DNA of 64,000 bases from the NCBI GenBank assembly GCA_951640165.1, contig OX621266.1, positions 7,936,001 through 8,000,000 of the forward strand, in the 5' to 3' direction. The position numbers were made by a program, and so were the translations under genes. Shown piece by piece: positions 1-8,695 of this stretch; the first letter of the stretch is position 1; every line of letters begins with the position of its first letter. Below the pieces are notes generated by a model. The model saw nothing but the letters and a program-made list of their open reading frames with translations. It was not told the DNA's origin and did not search any database. This DNA comes from Pseudoips prasinana. Its lineage: Eukaryota; Arthropoda; Insecta; Lepidoptera; Nolidae.

Positions 1-1
1 C

Positions 2-1996
2 AAGCTCAGACCATGGGTCCCTCCGCTCACCGAAACGCTCGACCCCGAGTTCGTGGGAAGAGTGGTAGACACCCTCTTCCCAAGGGCCGAGCCCGGTGAC
101 TCGGTCGCTCCACCGCCATCTATACCGGACTGGACATCCGACATGGATGTGACGGAGGACGAGCTTGAGAGCGCAGTAAGGCGACTCGCGGCGCGAAACA
201 CCGCCCCTGGGCCCGACGGTATCCCAGGTCGGGCCTGGGTGCTGGCCCTGTCGGTGCTAGGCGGTAGGCTGCGTCGCCTCTTCTCTCGCTGCCTCCACCT
301 TGGGGTTTTCCCGTCTGAGTGGAAGGAGGCCAAGCTCGTCCTCATCCAAAAGAGAGGGAGAAATGCGGACTCTCCCTCTTCGTTCCGACCCATTTGCCTT
401 CTGGACGAGGTGGGCAAACTCTTCGAGCGAGTAGTGTCCGCCCGTCTCAGCGGGCACCTGTCACGAGATGGGCCTGACCTGTCGGACTGCCAGTTCGGCT
501 TCCGTCGCGGTCGTTCGACGGTGGACGCAATCCGGCGGGTCCAATCCCTGTCACAGGACGTCGTTCGGGAGGGGGGAGTGGCGATGGCTGTCAGTCTTGA
601 CATTGTCAACGCCTTCAACTCCCTCCCGTGGTGGGCAATAAGGGAGGCACTGGGTTACCACAACGTGCCCCCTTACCTACAGGGGATTGTTAGCTCGTAT
701 CTGAGCGATAGGCTCATCGTGTACACGGCTCGGGGCGGAGAGGGAATGTCAAGGGAGGTCGATCGCGGGGTTCCACAGGGATCTGTTTTAGGACCCCTCT
801 TGTGGAACCTCGCTTTTGACGCGGTCCTTAGGACGAGGCTCCCCCTCGGCGTAGATGTCGTTTGCTATGCAGATGACACTCTCGTGTTGGCCAGGGGGAG
901 CAACTTCACGGATGTGGCACGGCTTGCCGAACTGGGAGTGGCCTGCGTCGTCGGCAGTGTCCGCGGGCTGGGCCTTCAGGTAGCGCCTCATAAAACTGAG
1001 GCGCTTTGGTTCCACAGCCTCCGTCGGGGTAGGGAACCTCCCAGCACGCGGATTCAGGTGTGTGGTGAGGCGGTCCCAGTTGGGCAAACCCTCAAATACC
1101 TCGGGCTGACGCTGGACAGTAGGTGGGCTTTTGACGCCCACTTTGTCCAGCTGGTCCCCCGACTTCGCGGAGCGGCGGGCGCACTCCAGCGTCTGCTGCC
1201 CAACCTCGGGGGACCCCGGGAAGAAGTCCGCCGCCTCTACTGTGGGGTTATCCGGTCTATGGCCCTCTACGGCACTCCCGTCTGGTCTTCTGGACTGGCG
1301 AGAGCTCCCCGCTGCAAAGCTCTTTTGAATAGCGTGCAGCGGGTGGTTGGCATCAGAGTGGTCCGTGGATACCGGACGATCTCCTTCGAGGCGGCGACTT
1401 TACTAGGACGATTCCCGCCACTGGACATCTTGGCGGACATGGACGCGAGAGTTTACGATCTCGTCCGTGCCCGCTCGGATGCCGGGGGCCAACAACCGGA
1501 CTGGACAAACGTGCGGCGGGACGCGCACCGACAGGCCTTAGAGATTTGGCGCGAGCGGCTTGAATTGCCGAGAGGCTTGCGTCAACGCTCTGTCGGTGCG
1601 GTCCTGCCGTGGTTTGACGCATGGCTGCTCCGGAAACGGGGCAGCCTAACCTTTAGGTTGACACAGATACTCACCGGACACGGGTGTTTCGGTGAGTACC
1701 TGTGTCGAATAGGTAGAGAGGCGACACCGTCGTGTCACCATTGTGGCGGCGGCCCGGACTCGGCCCAACATACACTCGAGGAGTGCCCAGTTTGGGCCCC
1801 CGAGAGGCGAGTCCTGGTCGCTGAAATAGGATTGGACCTCTCGCTGCCAGCAGTGGTTTCGGCTATGCTGGCGGCGACAACCGGATGGAACGCGGTGGCC
1901 TCCTTCTGTGAAGCTGTTATGCTCAAGAAGGAGGCCGCCGAGCGCGAGAGGGAGCGCAACGATCCCTCCCGTAGGAGAACGAGACGGCGCCGATGA
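2..1996 (+). CDS. ORF2 fragment: reverse transcriptase and C-terminal zinc finger, family A copy 1
   Basis: Reverse transcriptase that would copy element RNA at a nicked chromosomal target (target-primed reverse transcription). The frame is open from base 2, so the N-terminal endonuclease lies left of the window. Visible RT landmarks in order are GPDGIPG, DEVGKLFERV, QFGFRRGRSTVDAI, the SLDIVNAFNSLPW block (first catalytic Asp), GVPQGSVLGPLLWN, the catalytic YADD box and LKYLGLTLD. A CCHC-type finger near the C terminus (C-x2-C, then H and C, starting CHHC) is the usual R1-clade feature. The frame ends in an Arg-rich tail and a TGA at 1994-1996. Within the window the frame is intact, unlike copy 2, which has a shifted C terminus. 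Confidence 0.85.
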   Translation, partial: KLRPWVPPLTETLDPEFVGRVVDTLFPRAEPGDSVAPPPSIPDWTSDMDVTEDELESAVRRLAARNTAPGPDGIPGRAWVLALSVLGGRLRRLFSRCLHLGVFPSEWKEAKLVLIQKRGRNADSPSSFRPICLLDEVGKLFERVVSARLSGHLSRDGPDLSDCQFGFRRGRSTVDAIRRVQSLSQDVVREGGVAMAVSLDIVNAFNSLPWWAIREALGYHNVPPYLQGIVSSYLSDRLIVYTARGGEGMSREVDRGVPQGSVLGPLLWNLAFDAVLRTRLPLGVDVVCYADDTLVLARGSNFTDVARLAELGVACVVGSVRGLGLQVAPHKTEALWFHSLRRGREPPSTRIQVCGEAVPVGQTLKYLGLTLDSRWAFDAHFVQLVPRLRGAAGALQRLLPNLGGPREEVRRLYCGVIRSMALYGTPVWSSGLARAPRCKALLNSVQRVVGIRVVRGYRTISFEAATLLGRFPPLDILADMDARVYDLVRARSDAGGQQPDWTNVRRDAHRQALEIWRERLELPRGLRQRSVGAVLPWFDAWLLRKRGSLTFRLTQILTGHGCFGEYLCRIGREATPSCHHCGGGPDSAQHTLEECPVWAPERRVLVAEIGLDLSLPAVVSAMLAATTGWNAVASFCEAVMLKKEAAERERERNDPSRRRTRRRR

Positions 1997-2458
1997 ACTG
2001 GATATTGACACTAATATCCGCTTCATCGGCGCCGGCGCTGGGATCTAATCTTAGCGCGAGAGAGAATGCGGCGTCCGGCTGGCTTCTCCCCGGCTTGACG
2101 TCGCCCCTGGGACCGCTGGCGTTTGGAGGAGGGGAACTCCACTCGTCTTACATAAGCGGTCCCGGGAAGAGGTAACCTGCTGTAGCTCAGGTTGCCTAAA
2201 CGCGCTTGTGCGTTAAGGGGAGGGGAGGAGGCATTTGGCCCCCTCCCGTCCCCGGAGGAGAGTCTCAGACGCTCAGTGTATAGCGGGGGTACTGGCGAGA
2301 TCGTTCACGAGTACCCAGGCCCCCCGCTACAGGCATTGTGAGGCTGGCTACCATGGTGGTTTTAGTGCGTATCCCGGGACTAGCCCGAGTGAGTCCCACA
2401 TAACCCGTCGCCTCCCCAAGCGGCGGGTATGCGTAAGTTTAATGCATTTCCACCATGT
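1997..2458 (+). other. 3' UTR of family A copy 1
   Basis: Non-coding stretch between the ORF2 stop and the poly(A) tail. It is nearly identical to 8097-8580 of copy 2, which shows it is the element's own 3' UTR. In R1-clade elements the 3' UTR is recognised by the reverse transcriptase. Confidence 0.75.
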
Positions 2459-2479
2459 AAAAAAAAAAAAAAAAAAAAA

Positions 2480-2483
2480 GGTT
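2480..2483 (+). repeat. Telomeric repeat remnant (GGTT) between tandem SART-like copies
   Basis: Four bases GGTT separate the poly(A) of copy 1 from the 5' end of copy 2. They match the start of the GGTTA unit seen in four copies at 8610-8629, so they are read as a remnant of the TTAGG target. Short, so the call rests on the two other junctions. Confidence 0.45.
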
Positions 2484-2740
2484 GGGGCACGTGGTCGGAA
2501 AACCTCCTCGTTGTCCGAGACTATCGGTCCTATTCGAATATTTATATTCGGTGGGAACGGTAGATTTTTCGGATTGGTGTGCCCTGGGCGTGGGCGCTGG
2601 CTTCTTCCTGTGCTTGCATGGGGAGAAGCCACCGTCCGTGGCTAATATTCCGACATCTCACGCCTCTGCTGTCCCTTCCATACTCTGGAGGGGACAGCGG
2701 AGGACGCAAGCCTAAGCTTCGTCGGACGGTGATGGGCTGA
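2484..2740 (+). other. 5' UTR of family A copy 2
   Basis: From the telomeric remnant to the ORF1 ATG. Copy 1 lacks this part in the window, so the exact 5' end is inferred from the GGTT boundary. No convincing promoter motif was seen. Confidence 0.5.
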
Positions 2741-5092
2741 ATGGCCGCTGCGTTAATCCGGTCGATAGCATTCGGCAAACCCTTAACCTCTGAGCAAACC
2801 CGGCGAGGGGGCTACCGGGGGGTAAACCGGTCTACAGGGTATAAGGTTAGGATGTCTTCTGGTAAAACATTACCCCAGGAGGGTACCGGCTTAGCCGGAG
2901 AATCCCTCCCGGGTCCTTCTGGGCCCGGCTGTCCCACCGTATCTGGGGGGGACACTATTGGACATGTTTCCGCGGAGGTCGCGGATAGGGCGCACACGCC
3001 CAGTTTTGTGTGCCCAGTTTTGAGTGTCGAGGGACCCTCACCTGCAGCTAACGAGCTGCGGGTGAGAGTCTCTAAAGAGGAAAGGAGTCTGGCTGATAGA
3101 GCCAGAGAGACTGCTCCACCGCGGAGGCAGCTGCGACCGCGTTCTACTTCTCGGTCGCTGTTGCGTTCGCGGTCGCGGTCACGCTCGAAGTCCGTACTTC
3201 GAAGCGATTCCGTGGGAAGCGACAAGTCAGCCGCTTCCTGCGTGTCATTGCCGGCAGAAGGGCCGAAGCTTGGGAAGCGGAGATCCCTTGTGGCTCCAAA
3301 TGCTCGCACACAGATTGTGCGGGCAAAAATAGGAATTGACGAGGGGGGGGACTTGGATGGGGATATTTCGGATATCCTCAACCCTCTCCTCCCTCCTTCA
3401 AATACGCGGGCTAAGAAATCTTTGCCCCGCGTTGAAGACATAGCGGAGGAGCTCCGACATCAGCCTACGGCTGATGTTGGGGCTAGGCTGCTCGAGGCTC
3501 TGTCTGTGGTGGAGAAGGCCACGGATAGGTCCTCGAACATCCAAGGGCCGCTGAAGCACGCCATTAGGCGAAGTGTGCGTGAGGCGCAGGCCGCCACCTC
3601 CGAACTGCACGTTCGGACGTATGGGGGCGAGGCTGAGCGATTGGAGGTGGAGAACCGGGAGCTTCGTTCGAAGCTCTCCTCCCTCGAGGGACGTCTCGCC
3701 AAACTGTCGGCGGAGGTTGAGACCCTGCGCTCTAGTCAGGGGCCTCCCACAGTGACCCAGGCGAATCCTGCTACGACGACCAGTGTGCCACGGAAGGCTT
3801 CTAAGCTGGATGCAGCTAAGCCAAAGGCCACTGGACGAGATAGCGGCTCCAACGCCGAGCAGGTGGCTGCCATTATGGAGGAGAAACTCGTCTCCTTCCG
3901 TGCAGCCCTCATGGCGGAGCTCTTCCCAGGAAGGGCCATCAGGCCCCCACTTGGGAAGAAGGCTGCGGCCATCCCTCCTCGTGGTGCTGAGGCGAAAAAG
4001 CCGAAAGCTCCAGCGCCGCCGCCACTCCCGATCCCTTCTACCTCGTCCAATAAGGACAAGAGGAAAAAGAAGCGGGAAAAGGAGAGGCAGCGTAAGAGCA
4101 AAGGCATGCCTGTTGCTCCTACACAGATTGTTGGCGCTTCGCCGAGCCAGCAGTCTAGTGCAGTGCATGCGAATGCGGGAGAGACCACATGGGCGAAAGT
4201 CGTTGGTCGCAAATCTGCGGCCAAGGCCAAAAAGGCAGCGGCCACATTAAATACCGCTCCCGGAGGTGCTACGAGGCGACTCCCTCGTTCACCGAAAACG
4301 GCAGCGGTTTTAATAACGCGGGCAGAAGGGTCAGAGACTCCTCTTGCCGACCTTATAAGGACGGCGAAGGAAAAGGTCTGCCTCAAAGACTTTGGACTGG
4401 AAGGTGGTATCTTCCAGAAGAGAGCCTTAAACGGTGGCTTGGTCTTGAGAGTCTCCGGGCCCGACAATAACACAAGAGCCGATGCCCTCGCAGCCAAACT
4501 AAGGGAAGTTCTGGCGGATACGGACGCTCGGATCTCGCGCCCTGTCAAGACCGCAGAAATGCGCGTCTTTGACCTGGACGAGACTGTCACTCCCGCAGCG
4601 ATCGCGGTGGCCTTAGCGGGCACCGTCGGTTGCTCCGCGAATGACTTTAAAGTAGGGCCTGTCCGAGTCCATGCGTCTGGGCTCAACACTGCGTGGGTCA
4701 GATGCCCGCTAGAGGCGGCCAATAAGCTCGCAGGCAAACGCGTGTGCGTTGGTTGGTCAGCAGCAAGGGTCGAGGCACTCAAGGCTAGACCCTTGCAGTG
4801 CTACAAATGCCTCGGGTTTGGCCACGTTAAGGCCAAGTGCAGTAGTCCCACAGATCGCAGCAAATGCTGCTATGTCTGTGGCGACCAGGGCCATAAGGCC
4901 GTAAACTGCAAAGCCAGCGAACCGAAGTGTCCGATCTGTACGGACCTTGGCGTCGCTGGCAAACACAGGATGGGAGGAAGTAAGTGCTTCCCTCCCAAAA
5001 GCCGGACAGTGCAGAAGCCGCAGGGTCCACCCACTACGCCAGTAGCGAATTCGTTCGCGCTGCTGGCTGGTCAGGAGACAATGGAGGTCTAA
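2741..5092 (+). CDS. ORF1 (Gag-like RNA-binding protein), SART-like family A
   Basis: 783 residues, intact. ORF1 proteins of telomeric R1-clade elements package element RNA and carry it to telomeres. Visible parts: a Ser/Pro-rich N terminus; an Arg-Ser dipeptide run (residues about 133-155) resembling an RS region; a leucine-heptad coiled coil (about 296-331); a Lys/Arg-rich cluster (about 433-452) that could be a nuclear localisation signal; and three cysteine motifs at 687-749. The first two are CCHC knuckles (C-x2-C-x4-H-x4-C), the third is a longer variant. The length suits SART-type ORF1. The ATG at 2741 opens the frame directly after the 5' UTR. The stop TAA at 5090-5092 lies inside the open ORF2 frame. 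Confidence 0.85.
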   Translation: MAAALIRSIAFGKPLTSEQTRRGGYRGVNRSTGYKVRMSSGKTLPQEGTGLAGESLPGPSGPGCPTVSGGDTIGHVSAEVADRAHTPSFVCPVLSVEGPSPAANELRVRVSKEERSLADRARETAPPRRQLRPRSTSRSLLRSRSRSRSKSVLRSDSVGSDKSAASCVSLPAEGPKLGKRRSLVAPNARTQIVRAKIGIDEGGDLDGDISDILNPLLPPSNTRAKKSLPRVEDIAEELRHQPTADVGARLLEALSVVEKATDRSSNIQGPLKHAIRRSVREAQAATSELHVRTYGGEAERLEVENRELRSKLSSLEGRLAKLSAEVETLRSSQGPPTVTQANPATTTSVPRKASKLDAAKPKATGRDSGSNAEQVAAIMEEKLVSFRAALMAELFPGRAIRPPLGKKAAAIPPRGAEAKKPKAPAPPPLPIPSTSSNKDKRKKKREKERQRKSKGMPVAPTQIVGASPSQQSSAVHANAGETTWAKVVGRKSAAKAKKAAATLNTAPGGATRRLPRSPKTAAVLITRAEGSETPLADLIRTAKEKVCLKDFGLEGGIFQKRALNGGLVLRVSGPDNNTRADALAAKLREVLADTDARISRPVKTAEMRVFDLDETVTPAAIAVALAGTVGCSANDFKVGPVRVHASGLNTAWVRCPLEAANKLAGKRVCVGWSAARVEALKARPLQCYKCLGFGHVKAKCSSPTDRSKCCYVCGDQGHKAVNCKASEPKCPICTDLGVAGKHRMGGSKCFPPKSRTVQKPQGPPTTPVANSFALLAGQETMEV

Positions 5093-8000
5093 AATTCCCG
5101 CCCCCATCCAAGATATTGCAGGGTAACTTAAACCACTGCCGTGCAGCGCAGGATCTCCTGCTACAGACGCTCGCGGAGTGGTCAGTTGCCCTTGCGGTGA
5201 TATCGGAGCCCTATTCCATCCCAGATCACCCGAGGTGGTTCGGGGTGGACGGGGGTTCCGTCGCTATTTACTGGGCGGAAGCATCGGGTGGCCTCCATTG
5301 CCGCCTCATCCATGGTGGGACAGATTTTGTTGTCATCGAATGGGGCGACGCCGTAGTGGTGGGATGTTACATCTCTCCAAACTGCGGCCTTGCCCACTTC
5401 GAGGACACCATCGACAGACTGGGCACCTGCATCCAGGGTCTACTCTCACGTCCACTGTTCGTCATGGGCGACTTCAATGCACACTCCAGGGTGTGGGGGG
5501 ACGCTCGTGACGACCTGAGAGGGGAAGCACTGATAGAGTGGGCTGCATCACTTAATCTTCAGCTACTCAACCAAGGATCAACCAGTACTTGCGTGCGGTG
5601 GCAGGGGGAGTCGGTTGTCGACCTAACGTGGGCGACTGTCCCTGCTGCGCGCAGGGTATCAGGCTGGAGAGTGGCTGAGGAGCTCGCAACTCTATCAGAT
5701 CACCGGCACATTCTCATTGAGATGTCGGGCAGGTGCCCAGATGGCGAACTGGGACGCCAACAAAATGCCGCCCCGCGACGATGGGCCTTGAAGCGATTGG
5801 ACAGAGATCTGCTTCTTGCTTCTGCCCTCGTCGCGGATTGGGAAGAGTTGGAGGACGAAGCCTCTCCGGAGGTGGTGGCGGCATGGTTCGGGGAAAAGAT
5901 GACCACTATTTGTGACATCGCTATGCCCCGGGCCAGGCCGACAACGAGGTCCTCCGTCTACTGGTGGTCAGCGGACTTAGCACGGCTGCGGGGGTCCTGC
6001 GTCTCTGCGCGCCGCCGTTATACTAGGACTAGAAGGAGACCAGGGCGTGGGAGGAGCTGATCGAGGGGATCAACAGGGATCCATGGGGGCGCCCGTACAA
6101 GATGGTTATGGGCAAGCTCAGACCATGGGTCCCTCCGCTCACCGAAACGCTCGACCCCGAGTTCGTGGGAAGAGTGGTAGACACCCTCTTCCCAAGGGCC
6201 GAGCCCGGTGACTCGGTCGCTCCACCGCGATCTATACCGGACTGGACATCAGACATGGATGTGACGGAGGACGAGCTTGAGAGCGCAGTAAGGCGACTCG
6301 CGGCGCGAAACACCGCCCCTGGGCCCGACGGTATCCCAGGTCGGGCCTGGGTGCTGGCCCTGTCGGTGCTAGGCGGTAAGCTGCGTCGCCTCTTCTCTCG
6401 CTGCCTCCACCTTGGGGTTTTCCCGTCTGAGTGGAAGGAGGCCAAGCTCGTCCTCATCCAAAAGAGAGGGAGAAATGCGGACTCTCCCTCTTCGTTCCGA
6501 CCCATTTGCCTTCTGGACGAGGTGGGCAAACTCTTTGAGCGAGTAGTGTCCGCCCGTCTCAGCGGGCACCTGTCACGGGATGGGCCTGACCTGTCGGACT
6601 GCCAGTTCGGCTTCCGTCGCGGTCGTTCGACGGTGGACGCAATCCGGCGGGTCCAATCCCTGGCACAGGACGTCACTCGGGAGGGGGGGGTGGCGATGGC
6701 TGTCAGTCTTGACATTGTCAACGCCTTCAACTCCCTCCCGTGGTGGGCAATAAGGGAGGCACTGGTTTACCACAACGTGCCCCCTTACCTACAGGGGATT
6801 GTTAGCTCGTATCTGAGCGATAGGCTCATCGTTTACACGGCTCGGGGCGGAGAGGGAATGTCAAGGGAGGTCGATCGCGGGGTTCCACAGGGATCTGTCT
6901 TAGGACCCCTCTTGTGGAACCTCGCTTTTGACACGGTCCTCAGGACGAGGCTCCCCCTCGGCGTAGATGTCGTTTGCTATGCAGATGACACTCTCGTGTT
7001 GGCCAGGGGGAGCAATTTCACGGATGTGGCACGGCTTGCCGAACTGGGAGTGGCCTGCGTCGTCGGCAGTGTCCGCGGGCTGGGCCTTCAGGTAGCGCCT
7101 CATAAAACTGAGGCGCTTTGGTTCCACAGCCTCCGTCGGGGTAGGGAACCTCCCAGCACGCGGATTCAGGTGTGTGGTGAGGCAGTCCCAGTTGGGCAAA
7201 CCCTCAAATACCTCGGGCTGACGCTGAACAGTAGGTGGGCTTTTGACGCCCACTTTGTCCAGCTAGTTCCCCGACTTCGCGGAGCGGCGGGCGCACTCCA
7301 GCGTCTGCTGCCCAACCTTGGGGGACCCCGGGAAGAAGTCCGCCGCCTCTACTGTGGGGTTATCCGGTCTATGGCCCTCTACGGTGCTCCCGTCTGGTCG
7401 TCTAGACTGGCGAGAGCTTCCCGCTGCAAAGCTCTTTTGAATAGCGTGCAGCGGGTGGTTGCCATCAGAGTGGTCCGTGGATACCGGACGATCTCCTTCG
7501 AGGCGGCGACTTTACTAGGACGATTCCCGCCGCTGGACATCCTGGCGGACATGGACGCGAGAGTTTACGATCTCGTCCGTGCCCGCTCGGATGCCGGCGG
7601 CCAACAACCGGACTGGACAAACGTGCGGCGGGACGCGCACCGACAGGCCTTAGAGATTTGGCGCGAGCGGCTTGAATTGCCGAGAGGCTCGCGTCAACAC
7701 TCTGTCGGTGCGGTCCTGCCGTGGTTTGACACATGGCTGCTCCGGAAACGGGGCAGCCTAACCTTCAGGTTGACACAGATACTCACCGGACACGGGTGCT
7801 TCGGTGAGTACCTGTGTCGAATAGGTAGAGAGGCGACACCTTCGTGTCACCATTGTGGCGGCGGCCCGGACTCGGCCCAACATACACTCGAGGAGTGCCC
7901 AGCTTGGGCCCCCGAGAGGCGAGTCCTGGTCGCTGAAATAGGATTGGACCTCTCGCTGCCAGCAGTGGTTTCGGCTATGCTGGCGGCGACAACCGGATGG

Positions 8001-8096
8001 AACGCGGTGGCCTCATTCTGTGAAGCTGTTATGCTCAAGAAGGAGGCCGCCGGAGGCCGCCGAGCGCGAGAGGGAGCGCAACGATCCCTCCCGTAG
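5080..8096 (+). pseudogene. ORF2 (endonuclease and reverse transcriptase), frameshifted, family A copy 2
   Basis: The first part (to 6060) encodes an AP-like endonuclease. Motifs are QGNLNHCRAAQDLL, the SEPY catalytic Glu box, GDFNAHS, VVDLTW and the terminal SDHR. The RT part continues in another frame from about 6045 to the stop at 8096, with SLDIVNAFN and YADD boxes. Compared with families B and C, roughly 30 residues between the Arg-rich TRTRRR segment and the RDPWGRPY motif are missing, so a deletion of about 90 bp caused the frame change. A 10-bp tandem duplication at 8042-8061 also changes the C terminus relative to copy 1. The ORF2 start is unclear: the frame is open upstream into ORF1 and no TAATG junction is present. 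Confidence 0.85.
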
Positions 8097-8577
8097 GAGA
8101 ACGAGACGGCGCCGATGAACTGGATATTGACACTAATGTCCGCTTCATCGGCGCTGGCGCTGGGAGCTAATCTCAGCGCGAGAGAGAATGCGGCGTCCGG
8201 CTGGCTTCTCCCCGGCTTGACGTCGCCCCTGGGACCGCTGGCGTTTGGAGGAGGGGAACTCCACTCGTCTTACATAAGCGGTCCCGGGAAGAGGTAACCT
8301 GCTGTAGCTCAGGTTGCCTAAACGCGCTTGTGCGTGAAGGGGAGGGGAGGAGGCATTTGGCCCCCTCCCGTCCCCGGAGGAGAGTCTCAGACGCTCAGTG
8401 TACAGCGGGGGTACTGGCGAGATCGTTCACGAGTACCCAGGCCCCCCGCTACAGGCATTGTGAGGCTGGCTACCATGGTGGTTTTAGTGCGTATCCCGGG
8501 ACTAGCCCGAGTGAGTCCCACATAACCCGTCGCCTCCCCAAGCGGCGGGTATGCGTAAGTTTAATGCATTTCCACCA

Positions 8578-8580
<3 letters not shown>
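8097..8580 (+). other. 3' UTR of family A copy 2
   Basis: Nearly identical to the 3' UTR of copy 1 (1997-2458), including the Gly-rich pyrimidine-free run near 8338-8352. It ends in the poly(A) tail at 8581. Confidence 0.75.
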
Positions 8581-8609
<29 letters not shown>

Positions 8610-8611
<2 letters not shown>

Positions 8612-8629
8612 TTAGGTTAGGTTAGGTTA
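8610..8629 (+). repeat. Telomeric repeat, four GGTTA (TTAGG-type) units
   Basis: Four perfect GGTTA units directly follow the 29-A tail of family A copy 2 and directly precede the 5'-truncated family B element. (TTAGG)n is the standard insect telomeric repeat and the known target of SART and TRAS elements. Confidence 0.9.
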
Positions 8630-8695
8630 CAGCCTGGCTGCCCTACGGCCGACTCCCGGCCTGAGAGGGGTGCGGAGGGAATGGACACAGCCTAA
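8630..8695 (+). pseudogene. ORF1 C-terminal remnant, family B
   Basis: The last 21 codons of an ORF1 frame, ending in TAA at 8693-8695. The remainder was lost by 5' truncation on integration. The stop overlaps the ORF2 ATG by one base in a TAATG arrangement, as described for silkworm SART1. Confidence 0.6.

Larger units (their letters stand above)
1..2479 (+). mobile_element. SART-like (R1 clade) non-LTR retrotransposon family A, copy 1, 3' part
   Basis: The window opens inside this element. It holds the reverse transcriptase part of ORF2, a 3' UTR (1997-2458) and a poly(A) tail of 21 A (2459-2479). The tail is followed by GGTT, a remnant of the TTAGG telomeric repeat. The sequence closely matches copy 2 at 6108-8609, with scattered substitutions. 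Known SART elements of silkworm insert with the poly(A) tail running into the TTAGG strand, which is the arrangement here; TRAS elements have the opposite orientation. Assignment to a SART-like lineage rests on this orientation and on R1-type RT motifs. Confidence 0.85.
2484..8609 (+). mobile_element. Full-length SART-like non-LTR retrotransposon family A, copy 2
   Basis: About 6.1 kb with 5' UTR, ORF1 with zinc knuckles, ORF2 with endonuclease and RT, 3' UTR and a 29-A tail (8581-8609). It sits head to tail behind copy 1 with only GGTT between them, and is followed by four telomeric units. Tandem, telomere-repeat-bounded copies are the known habit of TRAS/SART elements. ORF2 is broken (deletion with frameshift near 6030-6045, and a 10-bp duplication at 8042-8061), so this copy is not autonomous. 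Confidence 0.88.

Noticed and set aside
788..1141. Minus-strand frames of 60-130 codons opposite the SART-like ORF2 regions
   Set aside because: They mirror the GC-rich sense frame of the RT on the other strand and recur only because the element copies recur.
8610..8629. Reading the TTAGG units as the actual chromosome end
   Set aside because: Only 4-20 bp of telomeric repeat remain at any junction and more than 50 kb of unrelated repeats lie on the side towards which the G-rich strand points, so the site is interstitial or subtelomeric.
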